Shown here one piece after another: positions 10,181 to 20,500 of a stretch of DNA of 39,467 nucleotides; positions within the stretch are counted from its first letter, which is position 1, and each line of letters starts with the position of its first letter. This stretch comes from Verrucomicrobiota bacterium (GTDB taxonomy: Bacteria > Verrucomicrobiota > Verrucomicrobiia > Opitutales > Oceanipulchritudinaceae), in contig JAJOKB010000104.1 in assembly GCA_021208135.1 (NCBI GenBank), forward strand, positions 1-39,467, read 5' to 3'. The position numbers were made by a program, and so were the translations under genes. A model generated the notes under the pieces. It was not told the origin of the DNA, did not search any database, and saw nothing but the letters and a program-made list of their open reading frames with translations.

Positions 10181-11116
10181 TCACTCGGGGTGAAAAACCG
10201 GCGTCATATCCATGCCCGCAAAGCGGTTGAGATCGCCGATTTCGCCCATCGCTTCAGGCCGCAACGGCACATCAGGATCCGGCTGAGGAATAGCGCTCAG
10301 CAAAGCTTTGGTGTAGGGGTGCCGGGGATTACTAAAGATGGCCTCCGTGGGACCGAATTCAACAACCTTCCCTAAATACATGACCGCGACGCGGTCACAG
10401 ATATGGCGCACTACGCTCAAGTCGTGGGCAACAAAAAGATAAGTCACGCCAAATTCGTCCTGCAGATCTTGCAGCAGGTTGATCACCTGGGCCTGTACCG
10501 ATACATCCAGCGCACTGACAGCCTCATCGGCCACGATCAATTTGGGACGCATGATCAGTGCGCGCGCGATTCCTATTCGTTGGCGCTGACCACCGGAAAA
10601 GGCGTGTGGATAGCGCTGCATGTGGATCGCTTTCATGCCCACTTTTTCCAGCATCGAGGCGACTAAATCCCTGCGTTCCGCACGCGACCCCATACCGTGT
10701 ATCACGAGGGGTTCACCGACGATATCACCGACGGTCATACGCGGATTGAGTGATGAAAACGGATCCTGAAAGACCATTTGCATCTCGCGGCGCAATGGTT
10801 TCAGTGCTTTCTCCGACAACTGACTCAAGTCAATTCTGCCGAACAAATCGCTATCAAACCAAACCTGGCCGGATGTCGGCGTCAGCGCGCGCAGGATGGA
10901 TCTTGCCGCGGTGGTTTTACCGCTGCCGCTTTCGCCGACGATACCCAGCGTTTCGCCCTTGCGAACAGAAAAGCTGATGTTGTCGACCGCTCGAATTTCC
11001 CCGATTCGTTTGGGCACCAAACCTTTGCTGAAAATAGGGAAATATTTGCACAGGTCGTGTACATCGAGCAGGTTGCCGCTGGCAGTTGGGGAGGAATTGG
11101 AGTTTGCAGAAATCAT
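10181..11116 (-). CDS. oppF: Opp/Dpp-type ABC importer ATPase (OppF/DppF-like)
   Basis: One of the two ATPases of an oligopeptide-family importer; in several bacteria this family carries oligosaccharides. Walker [10 protein letters not shown] is at residues 61-69, signature FSGGQRQR at 173-180, Walker B LIVADE at 193-198 and switch His at 231 (VAHD). The N-terminal FPIFSKGL insertion is typical of OppF. The C terminus ends DMTPVFHPE soon after the ABC dimer region and lacks the Cys-containing tail common in Opp/Dpp ATPases. The start ATG overlaps the oppD stop by 4 bp (ATGA), so the two are translationally coupled. The permease genes are on the opposite strand, about 6 kb away, across the TonB receptor. 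Confidence 0.9.
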   Translation of the reverse strand: MISANSNSSPTASGNLLDVHDLCKYFPIFSKGLVPKRIGEIRAVDNISFSVRKGETLGIVGESGSGKTTAARSILRALTPTSGQVWFDSDLFGRIDLSQLSEKALKPLRREMQMVFQDPFSSLNPRMTVGDIVGEPLVIHGMGSRAERRDLVASMLEKVGMKAIHMQRYPHAFSGGQRQRIGIARALIMRPKLIVADEAVSALDVSVQAQVINLLQDLQDEFGVTYLFVAHDLSVVRHICDRVAVMYLGKVVEFGPTEAIFSNPRHPYTKALLSAIPQPDPDVPLRPEAMGEIGDLNRFAGMDMTPVFHPE

Positions 11117-12105
11117 GGTATAGCCGGGGTAAACTGCTCTTGAATTTCAGTATCTGACAGCGCCACCAGGCGTCCATCAGGTGCGGTTAGCAGGGGCATA
11201 GGCCGGGAGATATCCCGCCCGGCAAGGACACTTTCAATGGTCGGCAGACGGGTTCCTGGCGCTGCCAGTCCGGGAATGGCACCCAGCAAACCTTTGGTGT
11301 ACGGATGAAGCGGCTTTTTGATCACTTGCCTGACAGTCCCGCGCTCGACAATTCGCCCACGGTACATCACAGCAACATCGTCGGCGATCTGGGCCACTAC
11401 GCCAATATCGTGTGTGATGAAAAGCACACTGGTTCCTAGTTCCTGCTGTAATTCCCTGATGAGAGTCAAAATTTGCGCCTGAATAGTTACATCGAGGGCG
11501 GTAGTGGGTTCGTCTGCAATCAGGAGCACAGGTTTGCATACCAAGGCCATGGCGATCACAACGCGTTGCCGCATACCTCCGGAAAATTCATATGGGTATT
11601 GCCGCATGCGCGCCTCTGGATTGGGAATGCCCACCCGAGTCAGCATTTGCACTGCCTGGTTTTTCGCTTCGGCCGGTGTAACCTCACGGTGAAGAAGTAT
11701 AGCTTCGCAGATTTGGTTGCCCACGGTATGCACCGGACTGAGCGCCGTCATCGGCTCCTGAAATATCATACTCACAAGGCCACCACGCACATGATACAGT
11801 AAAGGATCTTTATCTCTCAACTGTGCGACATCTATGACTGGTTGGCCGTGCGGAAAAACTCTGATTTTACCCCCGACAATCTTTCCAGGGGATTGAATCA
11901 AGCGCATGATGGAATAGGCGGTTACACTTTTGCCTGAACCAGATTCGCCCACAATTGCCATGCACCGCCCGCGACCGACTTCGAAGCTAACTCCGTTGAC
12001 CGCTTTGACCTCCCCTTCTTCAGTAAAGAACGACACGCAGAGGTCATCCACCTCGAGCACATTGTCCACGACAGGCGCGACAGCTTTATCGGTGTTTTCA
12101 GGCAT
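11113..12105 (-). CDS. oppD: Opp/Dpp-type ABC importer ATPase (OppD/DppD-like)
   Basis: Partner ATPase of the importer, 330 aa. Walker A GESGSGKS at residues 53-60, signature FSGGMRQR at 174-181, Walker B LLIADE at about 194-199, His 232 (ITHD). [19 protein letters not shown] is the usual OppD Q-loop region. The ATG overlaps the end of the mannonate dehydratase gene by 8 bp and has an AAAGGG ribosome-binding site inside that gene, so it is coupled to sugar catabolism rather than to peptidases. That placement is the main argument for a saccharide substrate. Confidence 0.9.
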   Translation of the reverse strand: MPENTDKAVAPVVDNVLEVDDLCVSFFTEEGEVKAVNGVSFEVGRGRCMAIVGESGSGKSVTAYSIMRLIQSPGKIVGGKIRVFPHGQPVIDVAQLRDKDPLLYHVRGGLVSMIFQEPMTALSPVHTVGNQICEAILLHREVTPAEAKNQAVQMLTRVGIPNPEARMRQYPYEFSGGMRQRVVIAMALVCKPVLLIADEPTTALDVTIQAQILTLIRELQQELGTSVLFITHDIGVVAQIADDVAVMYRGRIVERGTVRQVIKKPLHPYTKGLLGAIPGLAAPGTRLPTIESVLAGRDISRPMPLLTAPDGRLVALSDTEIQEQFTPAIP

Positions 12106-13162
12106 TGAGCAACCCTTTCATATAGCCGACGGTAAAAGCCATGCCAGCGTGCCAAGGAGCACTGCACTGCATGGCAGGAGTGTTGTCCGGCACCACCACC
12201 CCATCAAAACGATTTTTGCGCAGAATCTGAAAAATCCGCAGCAGATCAATATCGCCTTCATCCGGAAAAACTTCCCTCGCGTAAGGTACCTTGCCGATGA
12301 CATTGCGAAAATGGATATAGGCTACCTTGTTCTGGCGGGTGAGCCGATCCGTGGTTTCATAAACATCAGCATTCAACATCTGGGCAACTGACCCCAGGCA
12401 AAGGTCAATTTGGTTAGCTCTGCTGTTGTTGAGTCCTAGCAACGTATCGCAATCTTCCGGGCGATACATCAATCGCGGTGTGCCGCGCATCATTGGCAGC
12501 GGAGGATCATCAGCATGCGCAGCGAGCACAACTCCGCTTGCTTCGGCGACAGGCAATATCTCGTCCAGAAACCAACGCAGTCTGTCCCACAACTGTTCGG
12601 ATGTGCAAGTAGCGGCTGGGCTGACATCACAACCGATATCCCCCTCCATTAAGTACCGAGTGTTCCATATCATGCCCGGAGGCAGAGGATCATCGAAGGG
12701 ACCGTTCATGCCAAATGATTGGGCCTGGCCCCGTGCAAAGGGTCCCATAACCCGCCCGCAAATACCAGCCAGACTGAAGTTGTAGCCGACCACCGGAATT
12801 CCAGCCTCGCCGACCCTGTTGATGAGCAACTTCAAATTTTTTATCTGGCTGTGCTTGCGCGGGCCATCCAACAAAATGTCGTACCAATGGGCAGGGTCGA
12901 AGTTTTCAATAGCATGCACCTCCAGTCCGGCATCATTGGCCATGCGGACGATGTCGAACAGTTCCGCCAGCGACCATAAGTCGGAATCACCGTTGGCCGC
13001 TGTCCTGACATGCGACCTCAACGATTCAGGCTCCGCATGACTGGGCTGCCCACCCGAATAATCAACCATGTGCACAATGGCGTGCGTCGCACCGGACTGC
13101 CGGGCAAACTGAAAGTTGTCCGGAGTGAGCAGATGCCGGTACAAATTGAAGCCTACTTTCAT
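12098..13162 (-). CDS. uxuA: mannonate dehydratase-like enzyme (UxuA family)
   Basis: TIM-barrel enzyme of 354 aa related to D-mannonate dehydratase, which turns D-mannonate into 2-keto-3-deoxy-D-gluconate in glucuronate breakdown. Family landmarks: YNFSLAGICGR at residues 127-137, HADDPPLP with metal-binding His 216, GTPRLM at 227, YIHFRNV at 282-288, FPDEGDIDL at 299-307, VVVPDN and GYMKGL at the end. Cytoplasmic, no signal peptide. It heads the uxuA-oppD-oppF group. Other members of the xylose isomerase-like superfamily with changed specificity are possible; the HADDPP and EGDID boxes favour a UxuA-type reaction. Confidence 0.8.
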   Translation of the reverse strand: MKVGFNLYRHLLTPDNFQFARQSGATHAIVHMVDYSGGQPSHAEPESLRSHVRTAANGDSDLWSLAELFDIVRMANDAGLEVHAIENFDPAHWYDILLDGPRKHSQIKNLKLLINRVGEAGIPVVGYNFSLAGICGRVMGPFARGQAQSFGMNGPFDDPLPPGMIWNTRYLMEGDIGCDVSPAATCTSEQLWDRLRWFLDEILPVAEASGVVLAAHADDPPLPMMRGTPRLMYRPEDCDTLLGLNNSRANQIDLCLGSVAQMLNADVYETTDRLTRQNKVAYIHFRNVIGKVPYAREVFPDEGDIDLLRIFQILRKNRFDGVVVPDNTPAMQCSAPWHAGMAFTVGYMKGLLNA

Positions 13163-13180
13163 GGAAGGAAGTCCAGGGGG

Positions 13181-14909
13181 TTAAGGAACCCAGCGTTGGT
13201 AGGTGTCGTCGGCGTAGCGGTAAAACCACTCCTGGCCAGCTATGCCTCCAGTGTAAATCCAACCCAGATCGACAGACCAGGCGAACAGCCCGGCATCCAT
13301 GGAACCACCGGACAGATGGAGCCAGCCGACACGCGTGTGAAAGACCCAGCCGGTACCATTGCTGGACCTGTTGCCCATCCATAAAACACCGCGTCTGGGA
13401 CTGCCATTGTCTCCTTGCCAGACGACCCACCCGCCTTCAGCACGAAAGTGACGGCCCAGAACTATGTCATCATAAAAGCCAGAATCCAAACCATCGCGCA
13501 TGGCCAAAACCGCCGTTTGCCAATCTTCGGATATGCGCAGCGTATGTACCTCATAGCGACCCACACCAACACTGCTATCCGTTCTGAAGGCAAATCTGCG
13601 CAAGTCGCGATTGGTCTCCCCCTCGACCTGCACCAGAGGCTCGGAGGCAAACTCGGTGTTCAAATACATTCGCGCTGTCAAAGTGGCAGGATCCCAGGTT
13701 AGGAACACCAGATGATCGACACCGGCAGCCAGATCGAAATCGGAAAAGATGACATTGGTCTCCTCTTCATTGACACGGGAATCGCTGGCAGTCAGGCCCA
13801 GCCGGAAAGTATTGTCACCGTCACCGCGCTTGATGAATAACCGCGACCGCTGGAATTCCGGGTTTAAGCGATCAGCGAAACTGGCGATGTTGAAACCAAT
13901 CGTTTCAGTGGGTGCCTGTTGTACGCGCAGATAAAATCCGGCCACCAGCTGGTCGGCCTCGTCAGGTGAACTCCAAACAAAAGTGTAATCCCCCAGATAA
14001 CTACCCGCATGAGCGCTATCAAACAACAAGCGACCGTTTTCTACCACCGCGAAAGGATTGCTGGTGGAAGGTGACCGCCGCCACTGACCGCGGGAAACAG
14101 AGTTCAATTCCCCCGTTTGGATAGCGGAAATCTTCGGCCAGTAATAAACCATCCGCGCCGTCAATGACCGGGGCCGGTTTATCAGCAAACGCCTGCCAGA
14201 CACTGGCAAAATCTTCCCCTACGCGCAAATTATCCAGACGGTACCTGCCCAGATCACGACCGCTGTTGGTGAATAAGGTGAAACGACGAAAGCCATCGCT
14301 GCGGGTGGTACCGCCGGGAACCCGCACACGGAACTGATTCACATCATTGGGCGCGTCGATATAGAGGGTGGCGGAAAGGTCCACGTTATCCCATGCTATA
14401 ATCACTGTGTACACCTGATTGAGCAATAAATCCGCGGGGAAAAAGCTGGCGGTATCGACGTTGTCGGAAGCAGTCGAAATACCCAGTCGGAAGCGGTTGG
14501 CCTGACGTCCGGCTTTCATGAACAACCGCGCCCGATTCCACTCGCCGGTCGGATTGGTAATGGCGATGAAATTATAGCCATCGAGATCATTGGGTGCCAC
14601 TTCGACCGTTAAGGTGAAACTGGCATAGACCGTATTCAAGGAGGCAGGTGTCGGCCAGACCACCTGGTAGGAACCATTGAATGTCTGTCCGCTGGTGTGA
14701 TCAACTACCACTGACTGATTGTTGACATCAGCCCGTGGCGTACCCGAACGAATGCGCCAATCATGAAAATTGGCAGCGGTGGCGACTGTAAACAACTCGC
14801 CGTTATCGTAGTTGAAGTTCTCCTCCAACCTTAGCTGGGCATAGCCGACCAGCGGGAGCACAAGAGAGGCCGTGAGCCATGGAAGCGATTTGCGTAAGTA
14901 ATGAAACAT
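13181..14909 (-). CDS. secreted protein with two tandem LamG-like domains, one frameshift
   Basis: Exported protein of about 575 aa. A signal peptide (LRKSLPWLTASLVLPLVGYA) precedes two copies of a roughly 220-residue beta-sandwich. Copy 1 opens LEENFNYDNGELFTV and copy 2 LAEDFRYPNGELNSV; both contain RLFxK, FRLGxxxSD, WDxxxLxAxxYxN, DxRRFxxxTxS and VGxYxxxxLRxxED, so they are an internal duplication. The fold resembles LamG/concanavalin-like lectins. The last 75 residues are aromatic-rich (VGWLHLSGG, WSVDLGWIYTGG, EWFYRYADDTYQRWVP). The frame breaks in a C5 run at 14110-14114. It lies directly behind the TonB receptor, so a role as surface or periplasmic glycan-binding protein is likely but not proved. 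Confidence 0.65.
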
Positions 14910-14927
14910 AATCTTGATGGGTAGGGG

Positions 14928-17271
14928 TTAAAAAATCGATGCGGTATTGAAAAATCACTCTGCGTGGATCCTGGATTCTGCCGCCATTGGTGGGCTTATC
15001 AAAATCAAACAGGTTTTTGACATTCAACTGCACAGTGTGACGCACACTGCCAGTGCCGCGCCAGGAATAGGAACCGCCGACCTCGACAAAGGTGCTGCTC
15101 GGTTCGATGATTTCACGGCGGCCATCATTACCCGAACGGAACCCGGGCGCATCTGTGCTCAGAGCCTCGGCCACGCCATTTTCAAACACAGCACTGGATT
15201 GATAGCGGACTCCGCCCGTTAAAATCAGGCCGTGCAAGGCAGTGTCGCGGAAGCTGTAACGCCCGCCAACACGGAAGGTATGCAGGGGTACGCGTTCCCA
15301 CCTGCGACCCACCAGATCGAGATCGCGGCCAGCCTCCTTGACCTCAGTGTCATTGTACCCGTAGCCACCGAACACGTTCAGGCGATCGCTGTCTAGTAAA
15401 CGAAAGTTAAACTCAGCTTCAAAACCTTGTGACATCACTTTGCCAGCCGCGGCAAAAGCCGTGCGAAAACGGTTTAATTCAGGGAAGAATTGATCGATTT
15501 CGTACTGCACGTTGCGGCGCTGAATGGAGAAGAAGGTCAAGGTGGCATTCAAACGGCCATCCCGCATGGAACTCTTGATACCGACATCGATACCCGCACC
15601 TTTTTCATTGGGCAGGGGTTGGAATTCCAAATCGATGGCGCGGTTGGGATCGTAGGATTCACTGTAACCGACAAATACATAATGCTGAGGTGTCAGTTTG
15701 AAAGTCACACCGGCCTGCATGGTGGTGGCATAGGTGTAATACATGGGGATGTTGCGCGAAGCTGCGCCCAACAAATCTTCATCAGGTTCCACCTCATAGA
15801 AACGATTGAAACTAGTCCATTCGCGCCTGATGCCTGCCAGCGTAATCAACCGTCCGTTCATGCTCGCCGTGCGCCAACTGACAAAGCCAGCGGCGGTTCT
15901 GAGTTTGCGGGTGTTGAGATTGTGCAAGCGAAAAGGTCCGGGATTGCTGCCAGGCCGACTGGGATCAAGTGCGTCCTCACCCAATCGGGGTGCGACAAAG
16001 AGGAAGCGCGGATTGTCCACATCCAAATTGCGCTCATTGACATTCGGATTCATATTATTGAACAGGCGCACATCGGTTGTGGTGTTGTAAAAATGATAAT
16101 AGTCACCGGTGAACAACAGCTTGTGCTCGACGCCGCCGGTCCAGAAATTGGCCAACAAATCGGCTGCTGCACTGGCGTACTCCTCATCCTGGATCCAGAG
16201 TCTGGGTTCCCGGTTGATGAGTAAACGGTTGGGTTGACCGGCGCGATTGCGCACCTGAAAACGATCGACAAAAGCAAACATTTCGAGGTCCTCATAGCCA
16301 CGGTCGGCGTAGTCACCCGCTACCCTCAGAGTCCAGACATCGTTGATCCGGTGCTCAAGCATCAGATTGATAGCCGTGGCATCGCGCACCACCTCTGTAC
16401 CGGGCAGGTTATTTAACCCCAGTTTTTCCAGTCCATAAGCCAAACCGGTGTGGCGCTTGCCCCCGGCAGCGCGTTCAGCCGGACTCAAATCCTCATAAAT
16501 AAGCGGCACTCGGCTGGGCCTGGCATCCACGCGTTTGGTGTGATCCATTTCCAAAGTGAGCCGGGTTTCACGGCTGATGCGGTACTGCAGGATACCCGAG
16601 ACTACCATCTCCTCACGGAAGGGTGTACGCGGACCTCCCTGAGGGATTTCTTCATAGCGCCAACTGGTATCAAAACGATACAATAGCTTGTCGCTGATGA
16701 CCGGGCCGGATGTACTGAGTGCGAAGCGCCGGTGGTTATCGGTACCAATCGAAGCACGAACGCTCTGAGTGCTGGTTTCCGAGGGTCTGCGGGTGACAAA
16801 ATTCACCACACCTCCAGGTTGGCTCCGGCCATAAATGGCGGCCAGTGGCCCTTTGATAACTTCCACGCGATCCGTGGTCACCTTGCTGAACAGTCCGGCG
16901 CGGGCAAATCCATTGCGCAATTGAAAACTGGCACGAAACCCACGCAGGTAATATTGCGCGGCACCGTCACCATCGGCGACAAATGAAGATGTGTAGCCCA
17001 GTTGTTCGGTAAAATCAAAGGCCTGAAAATCATCGAAAAATTCGGCAGTGACGACACTGACCGCGAAAGGCAATTCCTGTATGTTGGAAGCCACGCGGGT
17101 GCCGGTTGTGGTTTCCGAGGCGAAGTAACCTTCAACAGCTCGGGCCGAGACTTCGAAAGGATTTAATTCAATAATGTCGTCATCAGAGGCAGGCGGATTC
17201 TGCGCGAAAACAGAAACAGCCAGTCCCATGGTACAGGATAGCGCAAGCGTTGAGCGAAGATACAGTTTCAT
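14928..17271 (-). CDS. TonB-dependent outer-membrane receptor
   Basis: Outer-membrane receptor of about 780 aa. Signal peptide (LRSTLALSCTMGLAVSVFAQ), then a short DDDIIELNPFEVSA segment typical of Opitutae receptors, a plug domain (ELPFAVSVVTAEFFDDF, YYLRGF, VEVIKGPLAAIYGRSQPGG, VVNFVTRRP) and a 22-strand barrel ending NVKNLFD..RVIFQYRIDF. I start at Met 17271; the 32 residues upstream are untranslated sequence in frame. The true stop is at about 14928: a T6 run on the coding strand (14930-14935) shifts the frame so that the raw reading runs 40 codons into the next gene; with five T it reads YRIDF-stop. The plug resembles siderophore- and sugar-type receptors. The sugar-locus neighbours favour oligosaccharide uptake. 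Confidence 0.9.
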
Positions 17272-17532
17272 ATAAGAGCGGGGTGAGTAGTTTGTTATTC
17301 TGTCTGGTAATATGCGCCATTTCAGAAACAAGTAAAAGCTACCCCGTTTTCGCATCGTTGACTGCATCTATTCAACACCGGTTGAAACCCTCTAAACCGC
17401 ATTATTAAAGGTATCCAGGACTTCGATCACAAATCAGAATCAATTCAACGATAATAATGCGCATGGATTTGTATTGCGCATCCAAATAAGAAAATTTAAC
17501 GCAACTAAACGGCAATAACAGCTCCAATACCC
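17272..17532. promoter_or_regulatory. divergent promoter region with repeated ATGCGCAT-type sites
   Basis: This 261-bp gap separates the receptor cluster (minus) from the importer genes (plus) and must hold both promoters. It contains a perfect palindrome ATGCGCAT at 17457-17464, a close copy ATTGCGCAT at 17473-17481 (about 17 bp on, on the same helix face plus a half turn), and a weaker ATGCGCCAT at 17312-17320. They are candidate operator sites for a LacI/GntR-like regulator, none of which is encoded in the window. The gap is AT-rich just upstream of the GTG start at 17533. I could not assign -35/-10 boxes with confidence. Confidence 0.4.
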
Positions 17533-20500
17533 GTGAATACCCTACCATCGAAACGCCTTCGAGCGACCCTATTTTTTATCTGCCGCTACACCATTGCAGC
17601 GGTATTCCTTCTGGCCAGCGTGTTTTTATTTGCACGCATGCTGACGCCGCGCAATGCCGAGGGCATTACCCAGCTGAGTCCTGCCGCTGAGGCGGAACTA
17701 GCGGAACTGCGCGACTACGGCATTGATCTGGAAAACCCGCCCATGCGCTGGGTCGATGTGGATTATGCCGAAGCAACCAGCGCCGGGTGGTGGCCGCGTG
17801 TTGAACCCGACTTACTGCAACCACTGGTTGAACAGGGCTTGTTGCCACCGGTAGTTGAACGCACTGGGCCTGAACCGCTGGTTTTGGACGCAGGCACGGG
17901 GTTGAATCCTGAGTATGGCGGCACCTGGTTTCGCGCCACCTTGTCACTGAGCGATGTCAACACACAGCTACACCGTCTCAACGCGGCCACATTGGTGCGT
18001 TGGTCTCCCCATGGCTATCCCATTGTACCCCATATCGCGCGCCGACTGACAGTATCGGAGGATTACACTGAATTCACTGTGGAATTGCGCCGTGGCATAC
18101 GCTGGTCCGACGGTTTTCCGTTCACAGCGGATGACATCATGTATTGGTGGGAAGCCGAAAGCATCCATCCACAAATGCGCGGCACACCGCCCGATTTAAT
18201 GCGTATCGGTGCTGAATTTGGCTATGTAGAAAAGGTGGATGACTTCACCGTGAAGTTCATTTTCCCGCAACCCAATGGCTTGTTCAAGGAACGCCTGGCC
18301 TCTTTTCGCGGCATGCAAGTGATTGATAGCCCGGCCCACTTTTTGCGGCGCTATCATCCCTTCGACGGCGATCCTGCTTTTATTGCCAGTGAAATGCAGC
18401 GCTTGGGCATGCCCAGCCCACGGGCCTTGTACACAGCGGTCAAAGAACGGCACAATCACGAGCATCCCCGTTTATGGCCATGGATTTTCACCAAACAACA
18501 AAGCACCCCACCCTACACCCTGGTGCGCAATCCCTATTATTTTGCGGTCGATACCGAAGGGCGGCAGCTACCTTACGTCGATAGAATTTTCTTCAATCAA
18601 CAATCGGGGGATTTGATCGGTATCAGCGCGGGATCGGGCGAGTTTTCCATGCAGGACAGGCACATCCGCTTCCAGCAGTACACGTTGCTGATGGCTGGCC
18701 GCGAAGCCAACAATTATCAACTGTTTCATTGGCTTAACGGCGACAGCTCTTCCTATGTCATTCAACCTAACATGCTGCGCCGGGTGGATCCGAACCGACC
18801 CGATACGCGCTGGAAACGCGAGTTGCTCGCCAATCCCAAATTCCGTCAGGCATTGTCCCTGGCCATCAACCGCGAGGATATCTTGCGCGCTGAATTCGCC
18901 GGCATGTCCATACCCTCCCAGGTAGGACCACCGCCTGAGTCCCCTTACCATCTGCCCAGAGTCACCGAGGCCTGGACGACATTTGATCCCGCGCAGGCAG
19001 GACGTATGTTTGATGAACTCGGCCTGGATCGCCGCGACCGCGAAGGTTTCCGCACCTTTCCCGACGGCTCCAGGATGCACTTTTTCATCAGTGTAACACC
19101 CATGCTTGGCGTGGGACCGGCACAATTGGTGGCGGAAGACTGGCGCGCCGCCGGAATTCGCGTGCAAGTGCGCGAGAGGTCCCGCGAACTATTCCGTCTC
19201 GAAATTGACAGTCTCGAGCACGACTTCAGCGTTTGGATTTCCAATGGAGAATTTCTCCCGTTGCTCGAGCCTCGACTCATCGTGCCGCTGAATGCGTTTT
19301 CTGATTTTGCCCGCGCCTGGGGTGTGTGGTTCGCCACTGGCGGCTTTCATGCCCCGCCTGATGCGCCGCGCACCAGAGGCAGCCAACGTCCGCCTGAGGC
19401 CCACCCGGTTTGGGAATCCTTTGAATTGTATGATCGGTTGACGCAGGCGATTTCTTTTGAAGAGCGCAGAGATCTGGTACACCGCATGCTCGAAATTTCC
19501 CTGGACCAATTATGGACAATCAATCTCGGTACCGCGCCACCGGTTTTGGCAGTTGTACGCAACGACTTCATGAATGTGCCGGAGAAGGCCGTGCACAGTT
19601 TTGATTTCCTCAGTCCGGGCAACCTGTCACCCGAGTTGTTCTTCGTACGCAATCACAACGATCCTGACATTACAATCCAGCAACTGCGCTCGGAATTACT
19701 GAGCCAAGGGCGCAACCCGACCATCAGCAGCGATGACGGGCAATTCACCGCACAGGAACTGGCGGCAGAGGCATCAGGTAATCTGGTAAGGTCACTGCTG
19801 CGCTACAGTTTCATCGCATTGATTCTCATGGTAACCCTGCTTCTGGTGTTGCGGCATCCTTTCATTGGCAGACGTATCATTCTGATCATTCCGACTTTGT
19901 TCGTGGTCTCTGTGGTCAATTTTATCATCATTCAGGCACCGCCCGGCGACTACCTGACAACGTTGATCAATCAACTGCAGGAATCCGGCGACGAGGCCGA
20001 TTTGCAGCGCATCGACGATTTGAAAGAAATCTTCCGTCTGGAAGAAAGTACAGTGGTCCGCTACCTGCACTGGTCGGGTCTGTATTGGTTCACCTCCTTC
20101 AAAGCCGAAGACAAGGGTCTGCTCCAGGGCCACATGGGAAGGTCAATGGAAACGCTCGAGGTGGTAAACAACGTAGTTGGCGACCGCATCCTTCTGACGA
20201 TCTTAATAAGCATTGGCACCATCCTGTTCACGTGGATTGTGGCCATCCCCCTGGGAGTCTATTCAGCGGTCAAACAATATTCGGCTGGGGACTACATTGC
20301 CGGTCTGATCGGCTTCATTGGCATGTGTATTCCCAACTTCCTGCTGGCATTAATTCTCATGTACTTCAGCAGTCGTTATCTTGGCATCACCGCCATCGGA
20401 CTGTTTTCGCCTGAATACGCTGCCAGACCCGATTGGACCTGGGGTAAATTTGTCAACTTGCTGACGCACATCTGGATTCCGATCGTCGTAGTTGGGACAG

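Noticed and set aside
15490-16224. Long open frame (244 codons) on the plus strand
   Set aside because: Lies wholly antisense to the barrel of the TonB receptor, has no recognisable domain, and such shadows are expected in GC-rich coding DNA.
18568-19167. Open frame of 199 codons on the minus strand
   Set aside because: Antisense to the substrate-binding domain of the fused importer gene; no motifs.
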